Shown piece by piece: positions 34,493-43,690 of a stretch of 64,000 nucleotides of DNA (its first letter is position 1; the number at the start of each line of letters is the position of its first letter). The position numbers and the translations under genes are program-made. Source of the stretch: Desulfobacteraceae bacterium (GTDB lineage: Bacteria > Desulfobacterota > Desulfobacteria > Desulfobacterales > Desulfobacteraceae). Location of the stretch: assembly GCA_016744295.1 (NCBI GenBank), contig JADGEQ010000005.1, positions 62,001-126,000 of the forward strand, given 5' to 3'. Under the pieces are notes generated by a model. That model did not search any database. It saw only the letters and a program-made list of their open reading frames with translations, and was not told the DNA's origin.

Positions 34493-36934
34493 CTATTGGA
34501 GCAGACTCAATACGTTCTGAGAGCTTGCATTGGCCTGGGACATGGCAAATGTACCTGCCTGGCTCAAGATCTGCATTTTTGTAAAGTTTGCTGACTCTTC
34601 TGCAAAGTCAACGTCACGGATGGTGGATTCTGCAGCACTCACATTAACCTTGGTGGTTGAAATATTGGCAATGGTTGAGGTCAGCTGATTCTGTACAGAA
34701 CCAAGGTCAGACCTTACCTTGTCAAGGCTTTTCAGTGCAGCATCGGCAACGGCAATACCGATCTGGGCACCTTCCTGGGTGGTCACATCCACATCGGACA
34801 AACGGTAGGACACACCTTCACCAACCGAAGAGACTGCGCCATATGCCTGGGCAGCATCATTTATTCCAAGAATCGAACCGGCTTTGAGGATGGAACCGTC
34901 ATTAATCACCATGTCTTTACTCGTGGGGCCAACAGCAACACCCACAATAATATCATTTTCCAAAAGGGTGTCTTTTTTGAAAACAACACCCGCTTCATCT
35001 GTAACATCGTTGGTCAAATAGGTTCCGGCAGTGAGCACGGAGCCGACTGCAATGGTTGAGCCTGATGCCAAAAGCATGTCTGTATCAGCACCCACCGTGA
35101 TATCGTTTTTAATGGTCACTTGCGCACCAACAGCCGAACCATCGGTAAGAGATGAATTTGCACCAACAATTGATCCGGTTTCCAGGATCATAGTGCCTGT
35201 AACACTACCATCAGAAAGAGTATATTGACCTTTAAGGGTTGTTCCGGTCTCCAGGGTGCTGTTGGCGGATAGAGCAGAGCCATCGCCTGCTATGGTCATA
35301 TCACTGGTAAGGGTGTTGTCACCTTTGGTACCAATGAGCGCCGCAAAGCTACTTCCTTCGGCCAAAACAGAGTCCCCGGCAAGTTGTGTACCAACAAGAA
35401 GATCAGCATTGGATGTGATATCCACCGTTTCCCCTGCCATCACATGTATTACCCCGGCGGTGTAAGCAACATCACCACTCACCGTAACAGTACCAGTTCC
35501 GGACAGTTTACCCACAACATCACTGCTCTTAAAAATACTTCCGGCGCCTATGGCAGTTCCGGAGGTAAGGCTCGAACCGGCGGTCAATGTACTGGTTGTG
35601 GCGGCAGCAGTTATAGCAGAACCTGAAACCGTAATTGATCCCCCGATGACAGTTCCCGAACTAATCATTGATCCGGATGCGATCACAGAGCCTGCGGCAA
35701 TGGTGTCGCCCTTTATTCCACTGGCAACCGATGAAGTTTCAAAGGAACCGACAAGGGTAGTACCGGAACCAACCGTCGAACCAACAAGCTTAGAGCCGGC
35801 AGCGATAGTTGAATCCTGGTTTGTAGCTGCAGTATTAGCATTAACCGTAATACTTCCTTTAACAGTGGATATGGCAATCCCCTCTTTGACATTGGCATCG
35901 GAGATAATGATCTCAGATGTTCCTTCCTGACGAACTTCAACCTTACCCAAAGTGGACATATCCTGGGTTCCGCCCATTACATCCTGGGTCTCTGCACCCA
36001 TGGTCACTTTAATGGCTCTGTCATCCGTGGATGAAAGTGTTAGAATACCAGCCTGATCAACAGATGCTCTCACACCGTGCTGGGCGGTTTTATTGTTAAT
36101 GGAAGAGACAAGCGCACCGTCAGCATCATTTTTACTGACAGTCAAAGCGCCAATGGCAACACCATTGATGGCAAAACTTTCATCCGTTGCACCGGCAATA
36201 ATATTGCCGTCCGTACTGATTGCAACAGAAGCCGTCGCACTGATACCCAGCACATCACTAAGTTTGTTAATGGCATCTGCAACAGCCCCCACACTGTTAT
36301 CCCGGCTGTTATTATACGCAAGCTCAATGCTGTTCAGTGAATAGGTTTCATTCTTCAGATTACTGTAAATATCGAGTTCAGCCGTGCCTGGACCGGCAAA
36401 ATTAAGGTCCGACGTATTGACATGACCTATTTTTGTGGCTTCCGTGGACTGGATGGAAATATCCACGGTTTCACCGGCATAGGCGCCAATCTGAAATTTC
36501 TTGTCGGTAAAGTTACCGGAAAGAAGTTTCTGGTTGTTGAATGCAGTTGTTTTGGCAATGGTATCAAGCTCTTCTCTCAGTTTAGAGATATCCGCCTGGA
36601 TGGCTTTACGGGATTCCGTTGTCTGGCCGTCCTGGGCAGACTGAATTGATTTTTGCTTGATGGTATTCACGATATTGATGGACTCTTCTAAGGCAGCATC
36701 TGCAGTCTGAACAATGGAAATACCATCATTACCATTCCGAATCGCCTGGCCAAGGCCAAGGGCCTGGGAACGCAGAGAATCGGCAATGGCCATGCCGGAA
36801 GCATCATCAGCCGCCTTGTTGATCCTCAGACCACTGGACAGTCTGCCAAGGGATTCTGTAAGACTGTTGTCGGTTTTGATCATGTTCTTGTGGGCGTTCA
36901 TTGCTGCGATGTTGGTATTTATTCTTAAAGCCAT
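34493..36934 (-). CDS. Flagellin 1, enlarged with a hexapeptide-repeat central region
   Basis: 813 aa. Residues 1-180 are the conserved D0/D1 half (MALRINTNIAAMNAHKN, LRINKAADDASGMAI) and 715-813 the C-terminal D1/D0 half (AESTIRDVDFAEESANF, ANASSQNVLSLLQ). Between them, about 195-345 looks like a Flagellin_IN-type module also found in FliD here. Residues about 375-690 are repeats of the form xGSx[ILV]x (GSVIASGSMISSGTVIGGS). Such repeats are typical of a beta-solenoid and put Ser/Thr at regular places, possible O-glycan sites. Typical flagellins are 270-550 aa. The start has GGAGGAATAAAC upstream. A sigma-54-type promoter lies at 37062-37078. Confidence 0.95.
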   Translation of the reverse strand: MALRINTNIAAMNAHKNMIKTDNSLTESLGRLSSGLRINKAADDASGMAIADSLRSQALGLGQAIRNGNDGISIVQTADAALEESINIVNTIKQKSIQSAQDGQTTESRKAIQADISKLREELDTIAKTTAFNNQKLLSGNFTDKKFQIGAYAGETVDISIQSTEATKIGHVNTSDLNFAGPGTAELDIYSNLKNETYSLNSIELAYNNSRDNSVGAVADAINKLSDVLGISATASVAISTDGNIIAGATDESFAINGVAIGALTVSKNDADGALVSSINNKTAQHGVRASVDQAGILTLSSTDDRAIKVTMGAETQDVMGGTQDMSTLGKVEVRQEGTSEIIISDANVKEGIAISTVKGSITVNANTAATNQDSTIAAGSKLVGSTVGSGTTLVGSFETSSVASGIKGDTIAAGSVIASGSMISSGTVIGGSITVSGSAITAAATTSTLTAGSSLTSGTAIGAGSIFKSSDVVGKLSGTGTVTVSGDVAYTAGVIHVMAGETVDITSNADLLVGTQLAGDSVLAEGSSFAALIGTKGDNTLTSDMTIAGDGSALSANSTLETGTTLKGQYTLSDGSVTGTMILETGSIVGANSSLTDGSAVGAQVTIKNDITVGADTDMLLASGSTIAVGSVLTAGTYLTNDVTDEAGVVFKKDTLLENDIIVGVAVGPTSKDMVINDGSILKAGSILGINDAAQAYGAVSSVGEGVSYRLSDVDVTTQEGAQIGIAVADAALKSLDKVRSDLGSVQNQLTSTIANISTTKVNVSAAESTIRDVDFAEESANFTKMQILSQAGTFAMSQANASSQNVLSLLQ

Positions 36935-37061
36935 GTTTATTCCTCCATGAAAGTGTTAAAAAGGAAACCGTCATTCCTTTCAGTCTTCAGCAGATCGCCG
37001 ATAAACATTTGTGAAACCTAAAATAACAGCCTGCCGACCCATGTTTTTTAGTGACTAACAT

Positions 37062-37078
37062 AGCAATTGGCATACCAC
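37062..37078 (-). promoter_or_regulatory. Sigma-54-type promoter of flagellin 1
   Basis: On the minus strand TGGTATGCCAATTGCT: GG and GC separated by exactly 10 nt, with the TTGC -12 element. Transcription would start near 37051, leaving a leader of about 115 nt before ATG 36934. The remaining part of the 36935-37408 gap holds this promoter, the leader and the flagellin 2 terminator; I see no gene in it. Confidence 0.75.
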
Positions 37079-37344
37079 ACATAAAAAATGAACCAATTCA
37101 TGGGGCTTCAAACCACAAAAAAGACAGACTTGCACCCTATCTTTAGGAAAGCAATAATATTATGTTTGGGGGATTTGAGGGATTTTTCAACTTTTATTTC
37201 TTCCCATGGATAACACTCATGTTTTTTAATATTTTCATCTAGGAAGAATTATTTTATGGAGGGGTATTCTGGATGACAATGGAAAATATTGCCGTGGATT
37301 TTGTGATTCAGGAAAAACTTTCCACTGCCCACGGCAAAAAAAAC

Positions 37345-37373
37345 CGGGCAGCAGCCCTTGCGGCTACTGCCCG
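37345..37373 (-). terminator. Terminator of flagellin 2
   Basis: 12-bp stem with one mismatch (CGGGCAGCAGCC / GGCTACTGCCCG), 5-nt loop. On the minus strand eight T residues follow the stem closely. It lies 36 bp after the flagellin 2 stop, a textbook intrinsic terminator. Confidence 0.9.
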
Positions 37374-37408
37374 ATTCATATGGTTACCAGTGAGTTGGGT
37401 TAAAAAAC

Positions 37409-39877
37409 TTACTGGAGCAGACTCAATACATTCTGAGAACTTGCATTGGCCTGGGACATGGCAAATGTACCTGCCTGGCTCAAAATCTGCATTTTTGTAA
37501 AGTTTGCTGATTCTTCTGCAAAGTCAACGTCACGAATGGTTGATTCTGCAGCACTCACATTTACCTTGGTGGTTGAAATATTGGCAATGGTGGAGGTCAG
37601 CTGATTCTGAACAGAACCCAGATCAGACCTTACCTTGTCAAGGTTTTTCAGGGCAGCATCGGCAACTGCGATACCGATCTGGGCACCTTCCTGGGTGGTC
37701 ACATCCACGTCGGACAACCGGTAGGAAACCCCCTCACTGACCGAAGAAACCGCACCATCCGCCTGGGCAGCATCATTTTTTGCAAGAATTGAATCAGCTT
37801 TAAGAACAGAACCTTCGTTAAGCGTCATAGCGCCACCAGCAAGCACAACGGTAGCGCTAAGAACAATATCATTAACCAAGGTGGTGCCGCTTGAATATTC
37901 AACACCAGTCTCATCAACCATCTTGGTGCTCAAAGTGGTTCCGGCAGTAATAGTAGAACCCTTAGCAACACTTGACCCTGATGCCAGAAGCATATCCGTA
38001 TCCGAATCGACCGTAATGTCATTGGCAATTGTGACACTCTGGCCAATGGCGGAACCATCATTGAGTGTTGAATCCTTACCAATGGTTGAACCCTTAGTCA
38101 TGGTCATCGTTCCGGTGACATCCCCATCAACTTGGTACTGAGAACTTATGCTAGTGCCAGTTTCCAAAACACTATTTGCCGCCAGCACAGTTGTTCCGTC
38201 CGTGTCAAGGACCATATCAGCGAGAAGAGTGTTGTCCCCCTTGGTGCCAATAGTTCCTTCATAGACACTTCCTGCTGCCACAATTGAATCCCCGGCAAGG
38301 GTTGTAACGCCAGAAAATATAGCATCATCAGCAAGGACCAAAGTCGTTCCATCGTTAACAGTTACATTGGCCGTTGTGGTAATCGTACGCATGTCCGCCC
38401 CAGTACCACTGACCTTGACATCACTGGCTGCAGTCCCGGAAATGGAAGCGGAAACATCGCCGACAAAGATACTGCCTATGCCGATGGTACTTCCGGAAGT
38501 AAGCTCTGAACCGGCTGTTAATGTGCTTCGTTCGCCTGCGGCACCGGTCATTGTCGTGCCTGAAACCGTAATAGAAGCCTGTATAACCGTTCCGGATCCA
38601 ATTCTTGAACCGGATGCAATCACAGAACCTGCGGCGATGGTATCGCCTTTCATTCCACTTGCGACCTGGGCGTTGTCAATAGTAAAAGAACCGGCAAGCA
38701 CTGTACCGGAACCAACTGTTGAGTCAACCAGCTTTGAACCGGCTGCAACAACAGAGTCCTGGGTAGTTGCGGTTGTCGTTGTCTTTACCAAAAGGCTTCC
38801 ATCCACTGTGGATATGGCGATACCATCTTTGACATTGGCATCGGTGATAATGATCTCAGAGGTTCCTTCCTGACGAACTTCAATCGTACCAAAAGTGGAC
38901 ATATCCTGGGTTCCGCCCATGACTGCCTTGGTTGTTTCTCCCATGGTCACTTCAATGGCTCTGTCATCGGTGGAGGTAAGGGTCATAAAACCGTTCTGAT
39001 CAACAGATGCGGAAACCCCATGCTCGCTTGTTTTATTATTAATGGCACTAACAAGAGCACCGTCGGAATCATTTTCACTGACAGTCAATGCACCGATTGC
39101 AACACCGTTGATGGCAAAACTGGAATCGGTTGCACCGGCAGCAATATTACTGTCTGTGGTGCTTTCAACTGAAGCAGTTGCACTGATACCCAGAACATCA
39201 CTGAGCTTGTTAATGGCATCGGCCACAGCACCCACACTGTTTTCCCGGCTGTTATTATATTCAAGCTCAATACTGTTCATTGAATAGGTTTCACTCTTCA
39301 GATTACTATAAACCTGAAGTTCAGCAGTACCGGCACCGGCAAAGGTCAGATTGGAAGTATTGACATGACCAATCTTTGTGGCTTCCGTGGACTGAATGGA
39401 AATATCAATGGTTTCACCGGCATAGGCACCAATCTGAAATTTCTTATCGGTAAAGTTACCGGAAAGAAGTTTTTGGTTGTTGAATGCCGTTGTTTTGGCA
39501 ATGGTGTCAAGCTCTTCCCGAAGTTTTGAAATATCTGCCTGGATGGCTTTTCGGGAATCTGTGGTCTGCCCGTCCTGGGCCGACTGGATGGATTTTTGTT
39601 TGATGGTGTTAACAATATTAATAGACTCTTCCAATGCCGCATCCGCTGTCTGCACAATGGCAATACCGTCATTACCATTCCGGATCGCCTGACCAAGACC
39701 AAGGGCCTGGGAGCGAAGCGAATCGGCAATGGCCATGCCGGAAGCATCATCAGCCGCCTTGTTGATCCTCAGACCACTGGACAGTCTGCCAAGGGATTCT
39801 GAAAGACTGTTGTCGTTTTTGATCAAGTTCTTGTGGGCGTTCATTGCTGCGATGTTGGTATTAATTCTTAAAGCCAT
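37409..39877 (-). CDS. Flagellin 2, paralogue of flagellin 1
   Basis: 822 aa with the same layout as flagellin 1: D0/D1 at 1-180 and about 720-822, a Flagellin_IN-type module at about 195-345, and a hexapeptide-repeat insert at about 375-700 (GSVIASGSRIGSGTVIQ, AKGSTITAGTTL). The first 180 and last 100 residues are nearly identical to flagellin 1, while the repeat insert is clearly more different. The SD is AAGGAGG. Its leader carries a hairpin with AAGGA in the loop (39903-39920), a likely CsrA site. Two flagellins may build different filament parts or provide a repair template for each other. Confidence 0.95.
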   Translation of the reverse strand: MALRINTNIAAMNAHKNLIKNDNSLSESLGRLSSGLRINKAADDASGMAIADSLRSQALGLGQAIRNGNDGIAIVQTADAALEESINIVNTIKQKSIQSAQDGQTTDSRKAIQADISKLREELDTIAKTTAFNNQKLLSGNFTDKKFQIGAYAGETIDISIQSTEATKIGHVNTSNLTFAGAGTAELQVYSNLKSETYSMNSIELEYNNSRENSVGAVADAINKLSDVLGISATASVESTTDSNIAAGATDSSFAINGVAIGALTVSENDSDGALVSAINNKTSEHGVSASVDQNGFMTLTSTDDRAIEVTMGETTKAVMGGTQDMSTFGTIEVRQEGTSEIIITDANVKDGIAISTVDGSLLVKTTTTATTQDSVVAAGSKLVDSTVGSGTVLAGSFTIDNAQVASGMKGDTIAAGSVIASGSRIGSGTVIQASITVSGTTMTGAAGERSTLTAGSELTSGSTIGIGSIFVGDVSASISGTAASDVKVSGTGADMRTITTTANVTVNDGTTLVLADDAIFSGVTTLAGDSIVAAGSVYEGTIGTKGDNTLLADMVLDTDGTTVLAANSVLETGTSISSQYQVDGDVTGTMTMTKGSTIGKDSTLNDGSAIGQSVTIANDITVDSDTDMLLASGSSVAKGSTITAGTTLSTKMVDETGVEYSSGTTLVNDIVLSATVVLAGGAMTLNEGSVLKADSILAKNDAAQADGAVSSVSEGVSYRLSDVDVTTQEGAQIGIAVADAALKNLDKVRSDLGSVQNQLTSTIANISTTKVNVSAAESTIRDVDFAEESANFTKMQILSQAGTFAMSQANASSQNVLSLLQ

Positions 39878-39902
39878 GTTGTTCCTCCTTGAGATTGTTA
39901 AT

Positions 39903-39920
39903 AAGGGATTCCTTTCCCTT
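39903..39920 (-). promoter_or_regulatory. Hairpin with AAGGA loop in the flagellin 2 leader (CsrA-site candidate)
   Basis: On the minus strand AAGGGA-AAGGAA-TCCCTT: a 6-bp stem whose 6-nt loop shows GGA. A second GGA lies in the SD (AAGGAGG, 39884-39890), 13 nt further on. Paired GGA sites of this kind let CsrA block ribosome binding to flagellin mRNA in Bacillus subtilis, and csrA-fliW lie in this window. The matching spot in flagellin 1 has its GGA in a stem. Confidence 0.55.
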
Positions 39921-40175
39921 TCTTTTTTATATCGATATTCAGCTCTTAGCCTTCCAGCGCCCTCCTTAAAAAAATTATATGTTAAAAAGCCGTTTTTTTA
40001 AGGAGCCAAATATCTAAACCTAAGACTAAGTATCGACGACCCAATAGAGAACTTAAACAAAAGATGAATTTTTTGTTTATTTTTCACCGGATACAAATAA
40101 AAAATATTGCAAATCTTTGTACCTTGGTGATCAAGCATGATTGCATATTATAATTTTAACCCGCATTCTTTTTTT

Positions 40176-40203
40176 TAATGTTTTTTATGTCAATATCCGA
40201 TAC
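40176..40203 (+). promoter_or_regulatory. Weak sigma-28-like promoter before fliD
   Basis: TAAT (40176-40179) and TCCGATAC (40196-40203), 16 nt apart, resemble the TAAA-N15-GCCGATAA pattern of FliA promoters. Imperfect match. The rest of the 406-bp gap 39878-40283 holds the flagellin 2 leader and no gene; a weak sigma-54-like GG-N10-GC for flagellin 2 lies at 39942-39955 on the minus strand. Confidence 0.35.
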
Positions 40204-40283
40204 CTTATATATACGAGGTAAAGATATTTAGAACGGCTGTTCACATTGGCGGGTCGGTATATGAACTTAAATGGAGAAACATC

Positions 40284-42266
40284 ATGGCAACAGGATCAAT
40301 TACATCTTTAGGAATCGGGTCAGGACTTGATCTTCAAGACATTCTTGACCAGCTTAAGGGCGTTGATGAAACCAGAATAACGGCCAAAGAAAACAAGAAA
40401 ACAGAGCTCCAGAATCAGGTTGATGCCTATAATAAGGTGAATGCAAAACTGTTTTCCATCAAATCGGATGCGCTTAATTTATCCCTTGAATCAAATTATC
40501 TGTCCAATTCTGTTTCGGTGACAGATGAGGATGTTATTTCCGCCACAATTGGTGACGGCTATGACAAATCTTCCTATAGCGTGGAAGTGACCCAAAAAGC
40601 AGAAAGAAACTCATGGGGCTCAACCGCTGTTGGCAGCAAAAGCGCTTTTATGTTTGCCGAAGCCGTATCCGGGATTGCAGACCATGATACAACCGCTGCA
40701 ATCAGCGCCAATGAAACCCTTACCATGCATTACGGCATCCCCGGCATCATCAGTACAGACAACAGTATTGCTGCAGGTGCTACAGACAGCAGTTTTGCCA
40801 TTAACGGAGTTAATATTGGCATTGTAAATGTCGTTGCAGAGGATTCAGATGGTTCCCTGGCAGATGCCATTAATTTAAAAACCGATGAACACGGCGTGAC
40901 AGCCTCCGTGGATGAAGACGGCATTCTTACCCTGGTATCTGCGGATCAAAGTGAGATTGACGTAACCATGGATGCTGGTACCCAGGCTGTCTTTGGTGGG
41001 ACAGGCAATATGTCCAACACCGGCCAAACACAAATTGATGTCGACCTGACCTCTGGAATGACCCTTGCTGAAATTGTGGATGAAGTCAACACCTCCTCCA
41101 GCAACATGGATAAGGACGGGAACCAGCTTGTAACGGCAGCTTTTACCCTGGGCGACGATGGCAGTTATTATATAAGATTATCAGCAACATCCGGTGGGAA
41201 CACCGCTGATTCAGAAATAAGCGTTTCAGGATTTGACTGGGTTGCAGCAGATGCAACCGTTGCCATTGCCCAGGGTGATGACACCATGTATCTGAGTGTA
41301 CCCCCCGGGACAACCTATACAGAAATGACAAATCTCATAAATGGTTCCGAAGATAACCCCGGTGTCACAGCAAAAATGATTGACAATGGGGACTCTGTTA
41401 ATCCCTACCAGCTCACATTGACCTCCAATGACACAGGAGAAGACTCGAGGATAAGTCTTAAAAATTTGACCGATTTGACGGAAGTTACCGGTGCCGGTGC
41501 CGCATCCCTAAATGCTGAGTTTACGGTAAATGGTATTTCCTACTCAAGACAGTCAAATACCGCCATTAAAGATGTCATTGACGGTGTCACCTTTGACATG
41601 AAGAAGGTTGGCGAGTCAACCCTTAACATTGAAGTGAACCATGACACGGTAAAAGACGATATCCTGTCCATGGTCGAGGGGTTTAACGACCTTATTTCTT
41701 ATATTCGGGGCACCCAGGCAGATACAGAATCAACAGCCACAGATGATGACAAAACAACAGACGAAGAAGAGACCACCAACCCCTTTGACGGATCAACCAG
41801 TGCCAATCGGATTGTTAACCAGCTCAAGTCTCTTTTAACCTCTGTTCTTGGTTTGGATACTGACTATACAAGCATGACGGACCTGGGCCTTGAAATCTCC
41901 AGCACCGGCATCATCACCATTGACGAAGACACCCTTGACACAGCCATAGCAAATGATCCTGATGCCATAAAATCCTTGTTCCTGGGAGATTCCGAGAAGG
42001 AAATCACAGGATTAGCGGACATTATTAATGATGCGTTGACAAATATGGTGAGTACAACCGGAATCGCTTCAACTGAAATTGATGAATCAGAAACAAAAAT
42101 CACACGGCTTGACAAGGACATTGAATCAGAAACCGAGCGTCTCACAAAAAAATATGAAACCATGGCCAGAGAATTTGCACAGCTTGACACCTATATCAAT
42201 CAATTGAATTCCCAAGCCGGCATTCTGACCTCCATGATAAATGCCTTCAGCAATGAAAGCAAGTAA
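40284..42266 (+). CDS. fliD: Flagellar filament cap protein FliD
   Basis: 660 aa. It caps the filament and folds incoming flagellin. The N-terminus (SLGIGSGLDLQDILDQLKG) and the C-terminal coiled part (ESETERLTKKYETMAREFAQLDTYINQLNSQ) are typical FliD. Length is above the usual 450-500 aa because of inserted modules. One, at about residues 156-250, is closely similar to the Flagellin_IN-type module of both flagellins (GATDSSFAINGVNIG). It starts the + strand operon fliD-fliS-orf-flaG, divergent from flagellin 2. SD GGAG lies about 9 nt before ATG. Confidence 0.95.
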   Translation: MATGSITSLGIGSGLDLQDILDQLKGVDETRITAKENKKTELQNQVDAYNKVNAKLFSIKSDALNLSLESNYLSNSVSVTDEDVISATIGDGYDKSSYSVEVTQKAERNSWGSTAVGSKSAFMFAEAVSGIADHDTTAAISANETLTMHYGIPGIISTDNSIAAGATDSSFAINGVNIGIVNVVAEDSDGSLADAINLKTDEHGVTASVDEDGILTLVSADQSEIDVTMDAGTQAVFGGTGNMSNTGQTQIDVDLTSGMTLAEIVDEVNTSSSNMDKDGNQLVTAAFTLGDDGSYYIRLSATSGGNTADSEISVSGFDWVAADATVAIAQGDDTMYLSVPPGTTYTEMTNLINGSEDNPGVTAKMIDNGDSVNPYQLTLTSNDTGEDSRISLKNLTDLTEVTGAGAASLNAEFTVNGISYSRQSNTAIKDVIDGVTFDMKKVGESTLNIEVNHDTVKDDILSMVEGFNDLISYIRGTQADTESTATDDDKTTDEEETTNPFDGSTSANRIVNQLKSLLTSVLGLDTDYTSMTDLGLEISSTGIITIDEDTLDTAIANDPDAIKSLFLGDSEKEITGLADIINDALTNMVSTTGIASTEIDESETKITRLDKDIESETERLTKKYETMAREFAQLDTYINQLNSQAGILTSMINAFSNESK

Positions 42267-42357
42267 CCAATTAACAGATTCAGCCGAAATGTTCTCAAGG
42301 AAAACGCCTGAACTGACGATCTTTATAACAAATACTAACTCTACCCAGGAGATTTAA

Positions 42358-42837
42358 ATGGCAGGCTACCAGCAGATAAACACCTATTTAAACAATCACT
42401 ATGACGGAATGGACCCTGAACAATTGATCCTATTACTTTATAAGGGTGCTTTAAGTCGTCTGAAACTGGCCCGGGAAGGGATTAATGAGAGGGATGTTAA
42501 AAAAAAGGGAGAAAACCTTTCAAAAGCAATCGCCATTATTTCAGAACTAAACGCTTCGGTTGATTCAAAGATGGAGGATGACTCTACACAGTTTTTAAGG
42601 GGTCTTTACTCGGCCATTTTAAATGAGCTTCCAAAGGTGACCTTAAACGATGATTTAGCAATCCTTAAACAGACTGAAAAATATATATCCGAGTTAAAAG
42701 ACATATGGGAAAAGGATGTCATGGCAAAGGAAAGGCAATCAATGCCGAGGATTGTAAAGGAACCTGCCCGCACATCTCTTCCCTCAGCCTTTGAAAAGAC
42801 CCCTCCGAATAGTGCATTTCATGCAATATCTGTTTGA
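42358..42837 (+). CDS. fliS: Flagellin export chaperone FliS
   Basis: 159 aa. It binds the disordered C-terminal D0 helix of flagellin in the cytosol and prevents early polymerisation. The family signature YLNNHYDGMDPEQLILLLYKGALSRLKLA is at about residues 10-38, and the helical body ends near residue 125. A 35-residue polar, Pro-rich tail follows and is unusual. SD CAGGAGA lies 6-7 nt before ATG. It is next to fliD, as in most species. Because the flagellin C-termini here are nearly identical, one FliS could serve both. Confidence 0.92.
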   Translation: MAGYQQINTYLNNHYDGMDPEQLILLLYKGALSRLKLAREGINERDVKKKGENLSKAIAIISELNASVDSKMEDDSTQFLRGLYSAILNELPKVTLNDDLAILKQTEKYISELKDIWEKDVMAKERQSMPRIVKEPARTSLPSAFEKTPPNSAFHAISV

Positions 42838-42859
42838 CTAAAACAACAGGATGGTCCCT

Positions 42860-43270
42860 ATGGAAAAAGAATTTTTAAAGGTTGAAGAGACATTAAACCG
42901 GTTGCAGGATCTGCATAAAAGTCATATAGAGTCATTTGACCAGAAAATATTGCCTGACCTTGAAAAACAATCTAAAAACCGTGAAATTGAGGTTGGCATA
43001 CTGATAAAAAGCGTCAGCAAACTGGTTAAACTGGCAGCAAACCAGACCGGGGAGGGAGGGAATACGGAATCAATGATACTTGGGTTAAATGACCGTGTGA
43101 CAAATCTCCTTGAACAAAACAAGGTGCTCAGGACAAAAGTGTCTGCATTGCGGGATCAGTTAAAAAAAGGTATGAGCCAGGTTTCAAAGGGAAAGAAGGC
43201 CATCAGTTCATACCGATCTTCGGAGGCTGTTTCAAACACCCCACGGGTGATAAGTATTACACATTATTAA
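42860..43270 (+). CDS. Coiled-coil protein at the fliT position
   Basis: 136 aa from the ATG at 42860, which has AGGA 8-9 nt upstream; an ATG at 42851 gives three more residues. The protein is helical and charged, with heptad-like stretches (EETLNRLQDLHKSHI, LNDRVTNLLEQNKVLRTKVSALRDQL), and a loose basic tail. It lies between fliS and flaG where FliT or similar export chaperones are often found. I do not see a definite FliT motif, so chaperone function is inference from position and size. Confidence 0.6.
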   Translation: MEKEFLKVEETLNRLQDLHKSHIESFDQKILPDLEKQSKNREIEVGILIKSVSKLVKLAANQTGEGGNTESMILGLNDRVTNLLEQNKVLRTKVSALRDQLKKGMSQVSKGKKAISSYRSSEAVSNTPRVISITHY

Positions 43271-43280
43271 GGAGGATCTC

Positions 43281-43688
43281 ATGAATATAAACTCTGTAAC
43301 GGCACCCGCATCAATGGAAACCATTCCATTGGATCAGCCAATGCCGATATCTGCACCCAATAAAATTAATGAACCAGGAAAAATGGACAGCCAGTTGTCC
43401 GATCCCAACCAAAAGACAGCCAGGATAAAAGAAGAAGAAGAAGAACAGAAGCTTGATATTTCGGTGAACGAGACAAAACAACTGGCAGAAGACATGAATG
43501 AAATCATGGACGATCTCCAGACAAGCCTGGGTTTTTCCATAAAAGAAGAACTCAATCACCAGGTGGTTGTTGAAATAACCGACAGAAAAACCAACGAGGT
43601 TATCAAGCAGATACCCACGGAAGAAATGCTGACCATTAAAGAAAAAATGGAAGCGCTCTCAGGTCTTCTTTTTGATCAAAAAGTATAA
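43281..43688 (+). CDS. flaG: FlaG family protein
   Basis: 135 aa. The C-terminal 75 residues have the FlaG pattern (LGFSIKEELNHQVVVEI and IKQIPTEEMLTIKEKM). FlaG proteins influence filament length or FliD function in several bacteria. The N-terminal half is polar, disordered and rich in Glu/Lys. The SD AAGGAGG is strong. It is the last gene of the fliD operon and ends 2 bp before the convergent fliW stop, with no clear terminator between them. Confidence 0.9.
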   Translation: MNINSVTAPASMETIPLDQPMPISAPNKINEPGKMDSQLSDPNQKTARIKEEEEEQKLDISVNETKQLAEDMNEIMDDLQTSLGFSIKEELNHQVVVEITDRKTNEVIKQIPTEEMLTIKEKMEALSGLLFDQKV

Positions 43689-43690
43689 TT

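Noticed and set aside
34657..36950. Several long + strand ORFs antisense to flagellin 1 (also for flagellin 2)
   Set aside because: They are mirror frames of low-complexity Ser/Gly/Ala codons, with no start signals or homologous family.
36997..37004. GCCGATAA on the + strand, a sigma-28 -10 element
   Set aside because: No TAAA lies at the right distance upstream, and it would point away from any gene.
40109..40123. Sigma-54-like site before flagellin 2 (minus strand, AGG and GC)
   Set aside because: The spacing is 11 nt instead of 10, and the -24 element lacks TGG.
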